Below are positions 1 to 8,074 of a stretch of DNA of 64,000 nucleotides, one piece after another. Below the pieces are notes generated by a model. It was given only the letters and a program-made list of their open reading frames with translations, was not told where the DNA came from and made no database searches. This DNA is from Variovorax sp. Sphag1AA (GTDB lineage Bacteria > Pseudomonadota > Gammaproteobacteria > Burkholderiales > Burkholderiaceae_C), in contig NZ_JACHYC010000004.1 of the NCBI RefSeq assembly GCF_014192575.1, positions 496,001 to 560,000 on the forward strand. Reading direction: 5' to 3'. Positions within the stretch are counted from its first letter, which is position 1; every line of letters starts with the position of its first letter. A program made the position numbers and the translations under genes.

Positions 1-59
1 CCATCCTGGTGGCCGCGCTCGGCATGTTCGCGCTCGTCTCGATCGTTTCCGGGGCCTAG
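1..59 (+). CDS. C-terminal end of an unidentified, probably membrane, protein (partial)
   Basis: Only the last 18 codons and a TAG stop are inside the window. They read as a hydrophobic run (ILVAALGMFALVSIVSGA), which fits a final transmembrane helix. The gene enters from the left edge, so nothing more can be said about its family. The next gene starts 11 bases after the stop on the same strand, suggesting they are co-transcribed. Confidence 0.5.
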   Translation, partial: ILVAALGMFALVSIVSGA

Positions 60-70
60 GCCGGAACGAC

Positions 71-814
71 ATGAACTTCTCCGCGGGCTCGCTCTGCGCT
101 GCGCTGGTCTTCGCGCTCGCCTACGGTGCGGGCGGCTGGTTGTCGGCGTCGGAAGCGGTGGAGCGCTTCTGGATGCGTCGCCGATGGATCTCCGCGGCGG
201 CAGGTATCTCGGTGGCCTACGTCTTCATCGACGTGCTGCCCGAGCTCGAATTCCAGCGACATGCGCTCGTGCAGGCCGCCAACATCGAGTTCCTCGCGGA
301 GCAACGCATCTACATGCTGGCGCTGCTGTCGTTCGTCGTCTTCTATGGGCTCGAACACATCGTGCTTGTCAGCCGCGATCGCCGTCGGCAGCTTGCAGGA
401 TCCGGCGCAATCGATACCGAGTACCTGCTTCAGCTCGCAGGCTATGCGGCCTACAGCGCGCTGATCGGCTACCTCCTCATCGAACGCGCTGAGCGTGGCG
501 CCTTCTCGCTTCTGGTCTATGCAATCGCAATGGCCGTTCACTTCCTCATCGTCGATCACGCGCTCGAAGAAGAACACGGAGAAGCCTATGGCCGACGCGG
601 CCGCTGGATCCTTGCATCGAGCGTTCTCGCCGGCTGGCTCGTCGGCGTGCTGATGCCGTTATCGGAAGCGATGGTCGCGCGACTCTTCGCCGTGCTGGCC
701 GGGGGCGTGGTCATCACCAGCCTGCGCGCGGAACTGCCTGACGAACGCGAAGGCCGGTTCTGGCCCTTCTCAGTGGGCGCAATCGGGTTCGCGCTGCTTC
801 TGCTAGCGGCCTAG
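71..814 (+). CDS. ZIP-like integral membrane protein, function unknown
   Basis: A 247-residue protein with about seven hydrophobic segments and short charged loops. The stretch VAYVFIDVLPELEF near residue 50 resembles the conserved helix of ZIP-type metal transporters, and a His/acid-rich loop (VDHALEEEHGEAY, near residue 160) could bind a cation. The histidine pairs that define transport-competent ZIP helices are not clearly present, so transport of metal is only a guess. The ATG follows the preceding partial membrane gene by 11 bases, indicating an operon. It ends 8 bases before the convergent cupin gene. Confidence 0.6.
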   Translation: MNFSAGSLCAALVFALAYGAGGWLSASEAVERFWMRRRWISAAAGISVAYVFIDVLPELEFQRHALVQAANIEFLAEQRIYMLALLSFVVFYGLEHIVLVSRDRRRQLAGSGAIDTEYLLQLAGYAAYSALIGYLLIERAERGAFSLLVYAIAMAVHFLIVDHALEEEHGEAYGRRGRWILASSVLAGWLVGVLMPLSEAMVARLFAVLAGGVVITSLRAELPDEREGRFWPFSVGAIGFALLLLAA

Positions 815-822
815 CGTGCCCG

Positions 823-1314
823 TCAGGGCAGCGAAACGCCCCCCGCCTCCGCCGCCGCGCGAACCTGCGCAGGCCAGTTGATGTTGCCCGGATCCTGCCC
901 GCTTGCCATGCCCATCAGGTACGCGGGCTCGGCCGCGACATTGCGGAAGCCACGCGACACGCCCGGCGGAATCGCGATCGTGTCCCATGTCTCGAGCACC
1001 ACGCTGCGCTCGCCCGCCGGACCCCAGAACACTTCCCACCGCCCGGACAACGCGACGAACACCTCCTGCGTCAGATGGTTGTGCAGCGGCGCCGACTTGC
1101 CTGGCTCGCAGCGGACGATGTTGAGATGGAAGCCTTCCGCCTGCAGCGGTGCGGCCGGCGGCGTCCCCAGCACGCGGTAGGTCGTCCGCTCGCAACCCGG
1201 GATGCCCGCATCGACATAGTCGTCCGTCGCACGCAGCGAACGGAACCGAGCGAGGCGGGCTTCCATCTCGGCGACAGTGGGGTTCGCGTCGGTGATGGGC
1301 GCTGTCATTGACAT
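823..1314 (-). CDS. Cupin-domain protein
   Basis: A 163-residue single-domain cupin. The metal-binding motif 1 is readable as PLHNHLTQEVFVALSG and motif 2 as IPPGVSRGFRNV, where the usual last His is replaced by Arg/Phe context. This places it among small sugar-isomerase or oxygenase-like cupins whose substrate cannot be told from sequence. An upstream in-frame ATG exists, but the ATG used here is preceded by GGAGG at 5-base spacing, so this start is preferred. It is transcribed away from the cytochrome b561 gene, with about 85 bases between the two starts that must hold both promoters. Confidence 0.75.
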   Translation of the reverse strand: MSMTAPITDANPTVAEMEARLARFRSLRATDDYVDAGIPGCERTTYRVLGTPPAAPLQAEGFHLNIVRCEPGKSAPLHNHLTQEVFVALSGRWEVFWGPAGERSVVLETWDTIAIPPGVSRGFRNVAAEPAYLMGMASGQDPGNINWPAQVRAAAEAGGVSLP

Positions 1315-1399
1315 GGGGACCTCCATGTTCGATCGTGCGGATGATGCCGCCCCTTCGGGGCGAACGCAAAGCGCTGCCTTGTGATACACCGCCACGACG

Positions 1400-1969
1400 A
1401 TGAACCAGAACGCCTCGCTCCACTACGACCGTCTCAGCCAGCTCTTTCATTGGGTCACCGCCGTGGTCGTGACCATCGCATTCATCCTCGGGCCGGGCGG
1501 CTTCGGCCGCATGATGCGCCAGGGGGTCGACCCCGCCACCCGCATCGACATCGTCTGGCACGAGTCACTCGGCATTCTGGTGCTGGTGTTGACCGTGCTG
1601 CGTCTCGTCTGGGTCGCGCTTCGTCCGGCCACTCCGCGATTCGCAATGCCCGGGTGGATGCATGTGGCATCCAAGATCGTGAACATCGTGCTGTGGGTGC
1701 TGCTCCTTGCATTGCCCGCCACTGCGTTCCTGGCCCTGGGGAGCGAGAGTCATCCGCTCACGCTGTTGGGTGGCGTGCGCGTCGACAAGATGCCACTCAT
1801 TGCCGAATCCGCCATCGCGGGTCTCGCCGATTGGGGCGACGTACACAAGTTTCTCGGCGATTCGATCATGTGGCTGGCCGGCCTGCACGCCATTGCCGCG
1901 ATCTTTCATCACGTCGTGCTCAAGGACGGCGTGCTATCGGCGATGGTCTCCCAGCGGAAGTCCGGCTGA
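1400..1969 (+). CDS. Cytochrome b561-family diheme membrane protein
   Basis: A 189-residue protein with four transmembrane helices. Histidines sit at the expected haem-ligand places: LFHWVTA in helix 1, VWHESLG in helix 2, and DVHKFLGD and GLHAIAAIFHH towards the end. Members of this family pass electrons between quinol and periplasmic or soluble partners and bind two b haems. The length is typical for the bacterial family. The ribosome site before the ATG is weak. The partner protein is not evident; the neighbouring cupin gene is divergent. Confidence 0.85.
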   Translation: MNQNASLHYDRLSQLFHWVTAVVVTIAFILGPGGFGRMMRQGVDPATRIDIVWHESLGILVLVLTVLRLVWVALRPATPRFAMPGWMHVASKIVNIVLWVLLLALPATAFLALGSESHPLTLLGGVRVDKMPLIAESAIAGLADWGDVHKFLGDSIMWLAGLHAIAAIFHHVVLKDGVLSAMVSQRKSG

Positions 1970-2152
1970 ACGGCTGAGCAGCTGACGACGGGACGCGGCC
2001 TCGCTGCACCAAGGTGCAATAGACGAGGCGCGGGCAAGCTCCCCAGAATGCCCTTGGGCATTCATCACCTCCGCACCTGCAGTCGGCATCCCACCGATCG
2101 AATTGCAGCTTCGGCTCGCCGGGCCCCCTGCGGAGACTCCTAGGAGAGCATC

Positions 2153-3616
2153 GTGAAGCGCAGCACTTTGATCGCAATCAGTTCGTTGGGCGTCCTGACC
2201 TTGTTCGCGCAGCAGCATGCGCCCGCATCGGCAGCGGAATCCTCCGGCAGCGCCGCAAATCTGACGCGGCCCTCGCCCGACATGGCGATGTCTCTCGAAT
2301 ACGCCAAAGTGCTTGCGGCACAAGCCTATGTGTGGGGATGGCCACTGGTGAACATGGTCAACCGCTTTTCCACCATCACGCAGGCGCCGCAGCCGGGCCT
2401 GATGAATGGTGTGCTGCCTGTCGCGCCTGCGGGAAGGCTCGCGATGCTGCACGACTACATCGATCCGTCCGAGACCTTCGTGACTTGCCCCAATCAGGAC
2501 GTGTCGTATGGCCTTGCGTACTTCGATCTCAGCAAGCAGCCGGTGATCCTGCAGGTACCCGACTTCGGCAAGCGGTTCTGGGTCTATGCCATCTATGACC
2601 ATCGCACCGACCAGATCGGTCAGCTGGGCAAGCCCTACGGCAGTAAGCCAGGCTTCTACCTGCTCGTCGGGCCCCACTGGAAAGGCAAGGTGCCTCAGGG
2701 CATCAACGGCGTGATCCATTCGAGCACGGCGATCGCCAACGTCATTCCGCGTGTCTTCGTCGATGACACGCCGGAGGACAAGGCTGCAGTGCAACCCGTG
2801 CTGAACAAGATCAACGTCTATCCGCTCACCGAATTCAACGGCAAGGTCAAGGAGATGGACTGGGCCAAGCTGCCGACCTTCTCCGGCGGCGCGAAGTCCG
2901 AGGGCGAAACCAGGTGGGTGCAGCCCGAGAAGTTCTTCGACCAGTTCGAGACCGTGCTCGACCAGGTGCCGCCGCTGCCGGGCGAGGAAGCCATGTACGC
3001 CAACTTCAGGGCTTTGATCGACATCCGGAAGAAAGACGACGCCATCCGCAAGGCCATGGACGAAGTCGCCCAACAGACGGAAGACACGGCGATCAAGTCG
3101 ATGTTCAGGTGGTCGGTCAACGGCAAGCCGGCCGGCAACGGATGGAACCGCTCGCTGCACAACGCCGAGTGGGGCATCGACCACTACCAGCGCACAAGCA
3201 CCGCGCGCTCGAACATGTTCGACAACCGTCCGACCGAGACGCAGTACTTCTACACGGACAACGACGAGAGCAACGCTCAGTTGGACGGCAAGTCGCAGTA
3301 CACCGTGACTTTCCCGAAGGGCCAGACGCCACCGGTCAAGGGATTCTGGTCGCTGACGCTCTACAACGAGCATCACCTGTTCGCGCCCAACGATCTCAAG
3401 CGCTATTCGCTGGGCACCAAGAGCAAGTCGCTCAAGTACAACGACGATGGATCGCTGACGCTCTACATCGGCCACGCATCGCCGGGCAAGGACAAGGAGT
3501 CCAACTGGCTGCCTGCGCCTGATGGCACTTTCTCTCTCTACATCCGTGCCTACTGGGGCGAGAAGCCAATCATCGACGGCAGCTGGAAGCCGCCGGTGAT
3601 CAAGAAAGCGGTCTGA
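2153..3616 (+). CDS. DUF1254/DUF1214 secreted protein
   Basis: A 487-residue protein starting at a GTG that has AGGAG six bases upstream. Residues 1-27 form a Sec signal peptide (a hydrophobic stretch, then PASAAES). Residues about 45-200 match the DUF1254 domain (AQAYVWGWPLVNM; CPNQDVSYGLAYFDLS) and the C-terminal part DUF1214 (GFWSLTLYNEHHLF; DGTFSLYIRAYW). The family is frequent in environmental proteobacteria and is predicted to be periplasmic; no biochemical role is established. The barrel protein gene follows 4 bases later, so the two are probably one transcript. A second DUF1254-type gene lies 11 kb downstream. Confidence 0.85.
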   Translation: MKRSTLIAISSLGVLTLFAQQHAPASAAESSGSAANLTRPSPDMAMSLEYAKVLAAQAYVWGWPLVNMVNRFSTITQAPQPGLMNGVLPVAPAGRLAMLHDYIDPSETFVTCPNQDVSYGLAYFDLSKQPVILQVPDFGKRFWVYAIYDHRTDQIGQLGKPYGSKPGFYLLVGPHWKGKVPQGINGVIHSSTAIANVIPRVFVDDTPEDKAAVQPVLNKINVYPLTEFNGKVKEMDWAKLPTFSGGAKSEGETRWVQPEKFFDQFETVLDQVPPLPGEEAMYANFRALIDIRKKDDAIRKAMDEVAQQTEDTAIKSMFRWSVNGKPAGNGWNRSLHNAEWGIDHYQRTSTARSNMFDNRPTETQYFYTDNDESNAQLDGKSQYTVTFPKGQTPPVKGFWSLTLYNEHHLFAPNDLKRYSLGTKSKSLKYNDDGSLTLYIGHASPGKDKESNWLPAPDGTFSLYIRAYWGEKPIIDGSWKPPVIKKAV

Positions 3617-3620
3617 CCAA

Positions 3621-4475
3621 GTGACGACCCAACTGCTCTCCACTTGCCTGGGCACCTTCCCGCGCGTCGCGACGAACCTGTCCACCCCGCTTCGTTGCGC
3701 AGCCTGCTTCACATTGCTGGCGGCCGCACCGCTTGCCACGCACGCACAAAGCGACGAGGACCTGGCCAAGAAACTGTCGAACCCCGTCGCAGCGCTGATC
3801 AGCGTGCCGTTCCAGTTCAACTACGACCGAAAGATCGGCAGTGACGACGGCCACAAGACCTACATGAACTTCCAGCCGGTCGTGCCGATGTCGCTCAACG
3901 CGGAGTGGAACGTCATCAGCCGCACGATCGTGCCCGTGGTGAGCCAGACCGACGTCGTGCCGGGATCGAGCCAGTCCGGGCTCGGCGACACCACGCAGAG
4001 CTTCTTCTTCTCGCCCAAGGCGCCGGGGCCCGGCGGACTGATCTGGGGCGTCGGCCCGGTCCTGCTGCTGCCCACCGGCACCGAGCCCGAGCTGAGCGCT
4101 CGCAAGTGGGGCGCGGGCCCCACCGCTGTGGTGCTGAAGCAGGATGGCGCCTGGACCTTCGGCGCGCTGGCGAATCACATCTGGGGCGGCGGGGGCGTGC
4201 AGTCGCGGCCGCCGGTCAGCAGCACCTTCATTCAGCCGTTTCTTTCGTACACCACGAAGGATGCGTGGACCTACACGCTGAACTCTGAATCCACCTACGA
4301 CTGGCGCAACAAGGATTGGCAAGTGCCGGTCAACGCGTTGGTCACCAAGCTCATCAAGGTCGGCGACCAGCGCATCAGCCTCGGAGGCGGCGTGCGCTAC
4401 TGGGCCGTGAACACCGACTCAGGGCCGCATGGCTGGGGCTTCCGCCTCGTAGCGACCCTGCTCTTCCCCGAGTAG
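3621..4475 (+). CDS. Outer-membrane beta-barrel transporter-like protein
   Basis: A 284-residue protein read from a GTG start only 4 bases after the preceding stop. The N-terminus is a signal peptide ending near ATHAQS. The mature part alternates hydrophobic and polar residues and is rich in Gly and aromatic residues (FQPVVPMSLNAEWNVISRT, GVGPVLLLPTG, FRLVATLLFPE), as expected for a barrel of the meta-pathway phenol-degradation transporter type. Members are often annotated simply as transporter. Co-transcription with a secreted DUF1254 protein suggests an envelope role; the substrate is unknown. Confidence 0.7.
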   Translation: MTTQLLSTCLGTFPRVATNLSTPLRCAACFTLLAAAPLATHAQSDEDLAKKLSNPVAALISVPFQFNYDRKIGSDDGHKTYMNFQPVVPMSLNAEWNVISRTIVPVVSQTDVVPGSSQSGLGDTTQSFFFSPKAPGPGGLIWGVGPVLLLPTGTEPELSARKWGAGPTAVVLKQDGAWTFGALANHIWGGGGVQSRPPVSSTFIQPFLSYTTKDAWTYTLNSESTYDWRNKDWQVPVNALVTKLIKVGDQRISLGGGVRYWAVNTDSGPHGWGFRLVATLLFPE

Positions 4476-4494
4476 CTGCGTCGCGAGCCAGACC

Positions 4495-5175
4495 ATGATG
4501 AACTTCCTGCGCGCCCGGGGCACCTCGCTTGGCGTCGTGGTGCTGGTCATGTGGCTCGTCACCGCGTTGCAGGCCGGGATCTCGTACAGCGTGGGAGAAG
4601 GCGCGTTGAGCAACCTCGAGCCGGGTGCGTTCCACGTGCTCATTCCCGTGGCCTTTGCGCTTCGCATTGCACTGTTGCTGCTTCTCGCACTGCTGTGGCT
4701 GCTTGGGCGCAAGCGTGGGCTGTTCCTCGTCATCATTGCCGCCAATGCCTACTTCACGCTGGCATTGCTGCTGGACGTCATCGCGCTCATGCGGGTGCTC
4801 GGTGGGCTGCGGCAGGCCGCCGCATCGCTCCTGATCGACGCGGCGTTGATGAGTCTTTCGAACATGCTCATCTTTTCCATCTGGTACTGGATCGTCGACC
4901 CACCGGGCGTGGAGGAAGACCCTCTCGAAGACGAACCCTGGGCGTTCCTGTTTCCGCAGCGAGGAGGCCCGCTGCCGCACTACGAGAACTGGTCTCCCGG
5001 CTACGCGGACTACCTGTTCATCGGCTTCACGACCAACTTCGCATTCAGCCCGACCGACGCATTGCCGCTGACGCGCACCGCCAAGATGCTCATGCTGGTG
5101 CAGTCGGGCATCTCGGTGGTGATCGTGACTGGCATTGCCGGCGGAGCGATCAACGCGCTGGTCGGGAGCGCGTGA
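4495..5175 (+). CDS. Membrane protein with K+-channel-like pore region but no selectivity filter
   Basis: A 226-residue protein with about four to five transmembrane helices. The C-terminal part (YLFIGFTTNFAFSPTDALPLT, then a long helix ending GAINAL) has the layout of the pore loop and inner helix of two-TM ion channels, but the TVGYG filter is absent and replaced by TTNFAFSPTD. It therefore belongs to the channel-like/DUF1345-like membrane proteins whose function is not known. It follows the barrel gene by about 20 bases and ends 2 bases before the convergent kelch remnant. Confidence 0.65.
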   Translation: MMNFLRARGTSLGVVVLVMWLVTALQAGISYSVGEGALSNLEPGAFHVLIPVAFALRIALLLLLALLWLLGRKRGLFLVIIAANAYFTLALLLDVIALMRVLGGLRQAAASLLIDAALMSLSNMLIFSIWYWIVDPPGVEEDPLEDEPWAFLFPQRGGPLPHYENWSPGYADYLFIGFTTNFAFSPTDALPLTRTAKMLMLVQSGISVVIVTGIAGGAINALVGSA

Positions 5176-5177
5176 GA

Positions 5178-6420
5178 TCAATGAAACAACTCTGACGAAG
5201 ACAGATAGCCCTTGCCCTGTCCGCCCGCGGTCAGCAGCCGGCCATCCGACAGCAGCGTCGTCGTGTGGGAAGCACGTGCGTGCACCAGGTCGCCTGTCGC
5301 CGACCAACTGCCTGCGGACGGATCGAAGGCCTCCGTGGAAGCGAGCGACTTGCCATCGCCACCACCCGCCGCGATCACCTTTCCATTGGCCGTCGCGCTG
5401 ACGGTGTGGAAGTAGCGCGCGCGCGCGAGCGGCCCGGCCGGCGACCACGTACCTGCCGCGGCATCGAAGACCTCGGTCGAGGCGAGTGCGGATGTGCCGT
5501 CGTTGCCGCCCGCGACCAGCACGCGCCCGTTCTGCAACAGCGCGGCGCCTTGCAGGCTGCGGCCCTGCCCCATGCTGCCGGTCGGTGACCAGAGGCCGCT
5601 CGCCGGGTCGAAGAGCTCGGCAGAAGCCAACCTTGCGGCGCGCGATCCGCCGCTGCCCACGCCGCCCGCTACGAGCACGCGGCCGTCGTTCAGCAAGGTC
5701 GCGGTATGGAATGCACGCGCCGCGCTCATGCCGGGCGCTTGCGACCATGCGCCTGTGGCGGGGTCGTACAACTCGGCCGTGGCGGTTGAAGAGCCTCCCC
5801 TACGCCCGAAGCCTCCGACGACCAGCACCCGACCGTCGCGCTGCAGCGTGGCCGTCGCGTTCTGCCGCTCCTGGCTCAGATTCCCGGCCGGCGACCACTG
5901 GTCCGCAGCCGGGTCGTACACCTCGGTCGACGTCAGCACGCCGCCCGATCCGAAACCGCCCGCCACCAGGACCTTGCCGTTGCCGAGCAGCGTCGCAGTG
6001 TGGCGGATACGGCCCCTGCCGTTCATGGCATCCGCAGGCGCCCACTCGCCACGCAGCGCATCGAGCACGGTGATCGCAATCTGCACGGTGATGCTGCCCG
6101 CGCTGTTCGCGGCAGTGACGACATAGGTCGTCCCGGGCCACGCGCGTCGTGGTGCTGCCCGCTGGATTGCTGGCGACGACTTCGTAGACGGTCGTGTGAG
6201 AAGTCTCCGTCGGCGTGCCGGTGATGACACCCGTCGTCGGGTCGAGGCTCAGGCCAGAAGGCAGGGCTTGCCGCACGCTGTAGCGCGAGACCGGACCGGC
6301 GCTCGAGGTTGGCGTGTCGGGGACGATCGGCGTCCCCTCCGCGTAGACCACCGATGCATCGCGGTAGGTGAGCCCTTCAGGCGGCTGCGACCCGGTATTG
6401 AACGCGAACCCACCGCTCAC
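5178..6420 (-). pseudogene. Broken kelch-repeat protein gene (truncated and frameshifted)
   Basis: The 3' part encodes at least six kelch-type blades with recurring motifs such as RHTATLLGNGKVLVAGG and HTATLLNDGRVLVAGG, each followed by an A/S-TE-(V/L)-(Y/F)-DP signature. Ahead of it lies an immunoglobulin-like He_PIG domain (PSGLSLDPTTGVITGTPT). The two parts are in different frames and change near 6135: one frame ends STTTRV and the other resumes PGTTYVVTAANSAGS, the tail of a second Ig domain whose front is missing. No signal peptide precedes the first Ig domain; the only start is a GTG overlapping the stop of the upstream binding-protein gene. Intact relatives are secreted or lipoproteins, so I read this as a 5'-deleted, internally deleted and frameshifted remnant. 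Confidence 0.7.
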
Positions 6421-7412
6421 GAAATGACTTCATCCGCCCGAAGTAGCGCACTCTGCGGGATGGTCAGGCCGATTGCCTTTGCGACCTTCAGGTCGATGAC
6501 GAACTCGAGCTTTGTCGGTTGCTCCAGCGCCAGGTCGCCGGGCTTCGCGCCATTGAGTATCTGCACCACCATCTCTGCCAAACGACGAAACAGCGCCACG
6601 CCGTCTGGTCCGTACGACAGGAGGCAACCCAGGCCGCGATAGCCCGTGATCACGGGTATGCGTTGCTCTGCCTCGAAAGCAACCCAGTCGTCTCGTAGCC
6701 CCGCGTTCACCTGCTGCGGAAGGAGGAGCACGCCATTCACCCCTTCGCTCTTGATGGTTGAAACCGCCGCGGGGAAATCGGTGACCGCGTTGATGTCCAG
6801 CGCGATCGCGGAGAGCCCAAGCGATCGCGCTCTTTCGCGGTAGCTCTCGAATGTCGCCTCGATGCGTGCAGTGCTCAGGCCCGACAGTCGCCCACATTCC
6901 GGACAGCGGGAAAGCGCGATCTTCGTGACGCCCGGAGCCGCAGCCTTCAACAGCTCGATCTGCTTCGGAACGAGGTCGCCGGAGAAGCCCGACATCCCGG
7001 TGACCTGCCCACCCGGGTGAGCAAAGCTCGCGACCAGGCCCGTGCCAATCGGGTCGATGACGCCGAACATGACCACAGGGATGTTGCCGCCGACATCGAC
7101 CATGGCACGTGCGGCGGTCGAATTGCCGACGACCAGGTCGACGCCCTTGTCGCGCATCTCCTTGGCGAACTCTGCGTACCGTTCGTTCTTTCCTTCTGAG
7201 AAGCGCCAATCGATGGTGAGGTTCGTGCCCACCACGAAGCCGAGTTCGCCCAGCCGGTGGATGAACGCCGCCAAGATCCGATCGTCGTCGGCGGAGTTCT
7301 TTGCCGTGAGCCCGATGTAGGCGATGCGATACGTACGACGCGGAACCTGGGCCAGGGCAGCCGTGCCGATGGCACATGCGAAGCCGGAGACAAGTCGACG
7401 ACGACCAATCAT
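6417..7412 (-). CDS. ABC transporter substrate-binding protein (ABC_sub_bind/TrpX type)
   Basis: A 331-residue periplasmic binding protein with a signal peptide (cleavage near ALAQVPRRT). Hallmarks of the family are visible: RIAYIGL at the start of lobe 1, GNSTAARAM, MSGFSGDLVPKQIELLKAAAP, and the characteristic C-terminus PQSALLRADEVIS. A GAGGAGG ribosome site precedes the ATG. No permease or ATPase gene lies beside it, so it is an orphan receptor. Such isolated members are very numerous in Burkholderiales. Ligands of characterised relatives include tryptophan-like compounds, but this one cannot be assigned. It is divergent from the molybdenum hydroxylase genes across a 187-base gap. Confidence 0.85.
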   Translation of the reverse strand: MIGRRRLVSGFACAIGTAALAQVPRRTYRIAYIGLTAKNSADDDRILAAFIHRLGELGFVVGTNLTIDWRFSEGKNERYAEFAKEMRDKGVDLVVGNSTAARAMVDVGGNIPVVMFGVIDPIGTGLVASFAHPGGQVTGMSGFSGDLVPKQIELLKAAAPGVTKIALSRCPECGRLSGLSTARIEATFESYRERARSLGLSAIALDINAVTDFPAAVSTIKSEGVNGVLLLPQQVNAGLRDDWVAFEAEQRIPVITGYRGLGCLLSYGPDGVALFRRLAEMVVQILNGAKPGDLALEQPTKLEFVIDLKVAKAIGLTIPQSALLRADEVIS

Positions 7413-7599
7413 GACCCCTCCTCGCGTCTGAAGGTCCGCACTCGGAGTGCGGGAGACGGCGGATTCGGATCATGCAGACGCCGAAGCCTTCAGGTCAAGG
7501 GAAGGGTCATGGTCAGCATTCAGTCAGGCAAACAGGCTCACGGTGCGGTGTTTGCCGCGAATGTCTCGCGGTGAGCATCCCAATAAGAGGAGACGCTCC

Positions 7600-8064
7600 A
7601 TGACGATAGGCATCAATCTGAACGGAAAACTCGTGCAGGTGAAATCCGAGCCCGACACACCGCTGCTGTGGGTGATTCGCGATGAGATCGGGCTCACCGG
7701 CACCAAGTTCGGCTGTGGCGCTGCACTGTGCGGCGCATGCACCGTTCACCTGGACGGCGTGGCCGTTCGCTCTTGCCAGACCCCTGTTTCAGTCGCTGCC
7801 GGGCGCAAGGTCAGCACTGTCGAGAGTCTCTCCCGCAACAACACGCACCCGCTGCAGAAGGCATGGATCGCGCATGACGTTCCCCAATGCGGCTACTGTC
7901 AGTCGGGCCAGTTAATGAGCGCGGCAGCGCTACTCAGTACCAACAAGAATCCGAGCGATGCCGACATCGAAGGCGCCATGAGCGGCAACATCTGCCGATG
8001 TGGCACCTATGGCCGCATCAAGGCAGCCATCAAGTCGGCAGCGGCCGAGATGCGCCGCGCGTGA
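7600..8064 (+). CDS. (2Fe-2S)-binding small subunit of a molybdenum hydroxylase
   Basis: A 154-residue protein with both iron-sulfur domains of the xanthine-dehydrogenase family: the plant-type N-terminal site ([18 protein letters not shown]) and the four-helix C-terminal site ([16 protein letters not shown] and [16 protein letters not shown]). It passes electrons from the molybdenum centre of the large subunit. The ATG is chosen over longer in-frame starts because AGAGGAGA lies 6 bases upstream and the protein begins like its relatives. The layout (small FeS subunit then large Mo subunit, no FAD subunit) matches isoquinoline 1-oxidoreductase and membrane-linked aldehyde oxidase systems. Confidence 0.9.
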   Translation: MTIGINLNGKLVQVKSEPDTPLLWVIRDEIGLTGTKFGCGAALCGACTVHLDGVAVRSCQTPVSVAAGRKVSTVESLSRNNTHPLQKAWIAHDVPQCGYCQSGQLMSAAALLSTNKNPSDADIEGAMSGNICRCGTYGRIKAAIKSAAAEMRRA

Positions 8065-8074
8065 GGAGATCACC

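Noticed and set aside
1934..3820. A long minus-strand open frame (over 600 codons) opposite the DUF1254 and barrel genes
   Set aside because: It lies wholly opposite well-supported genes, is rich in Arg, Val and His as mirror frames of GC-rich DNA are, and has no domain or ribosome site.
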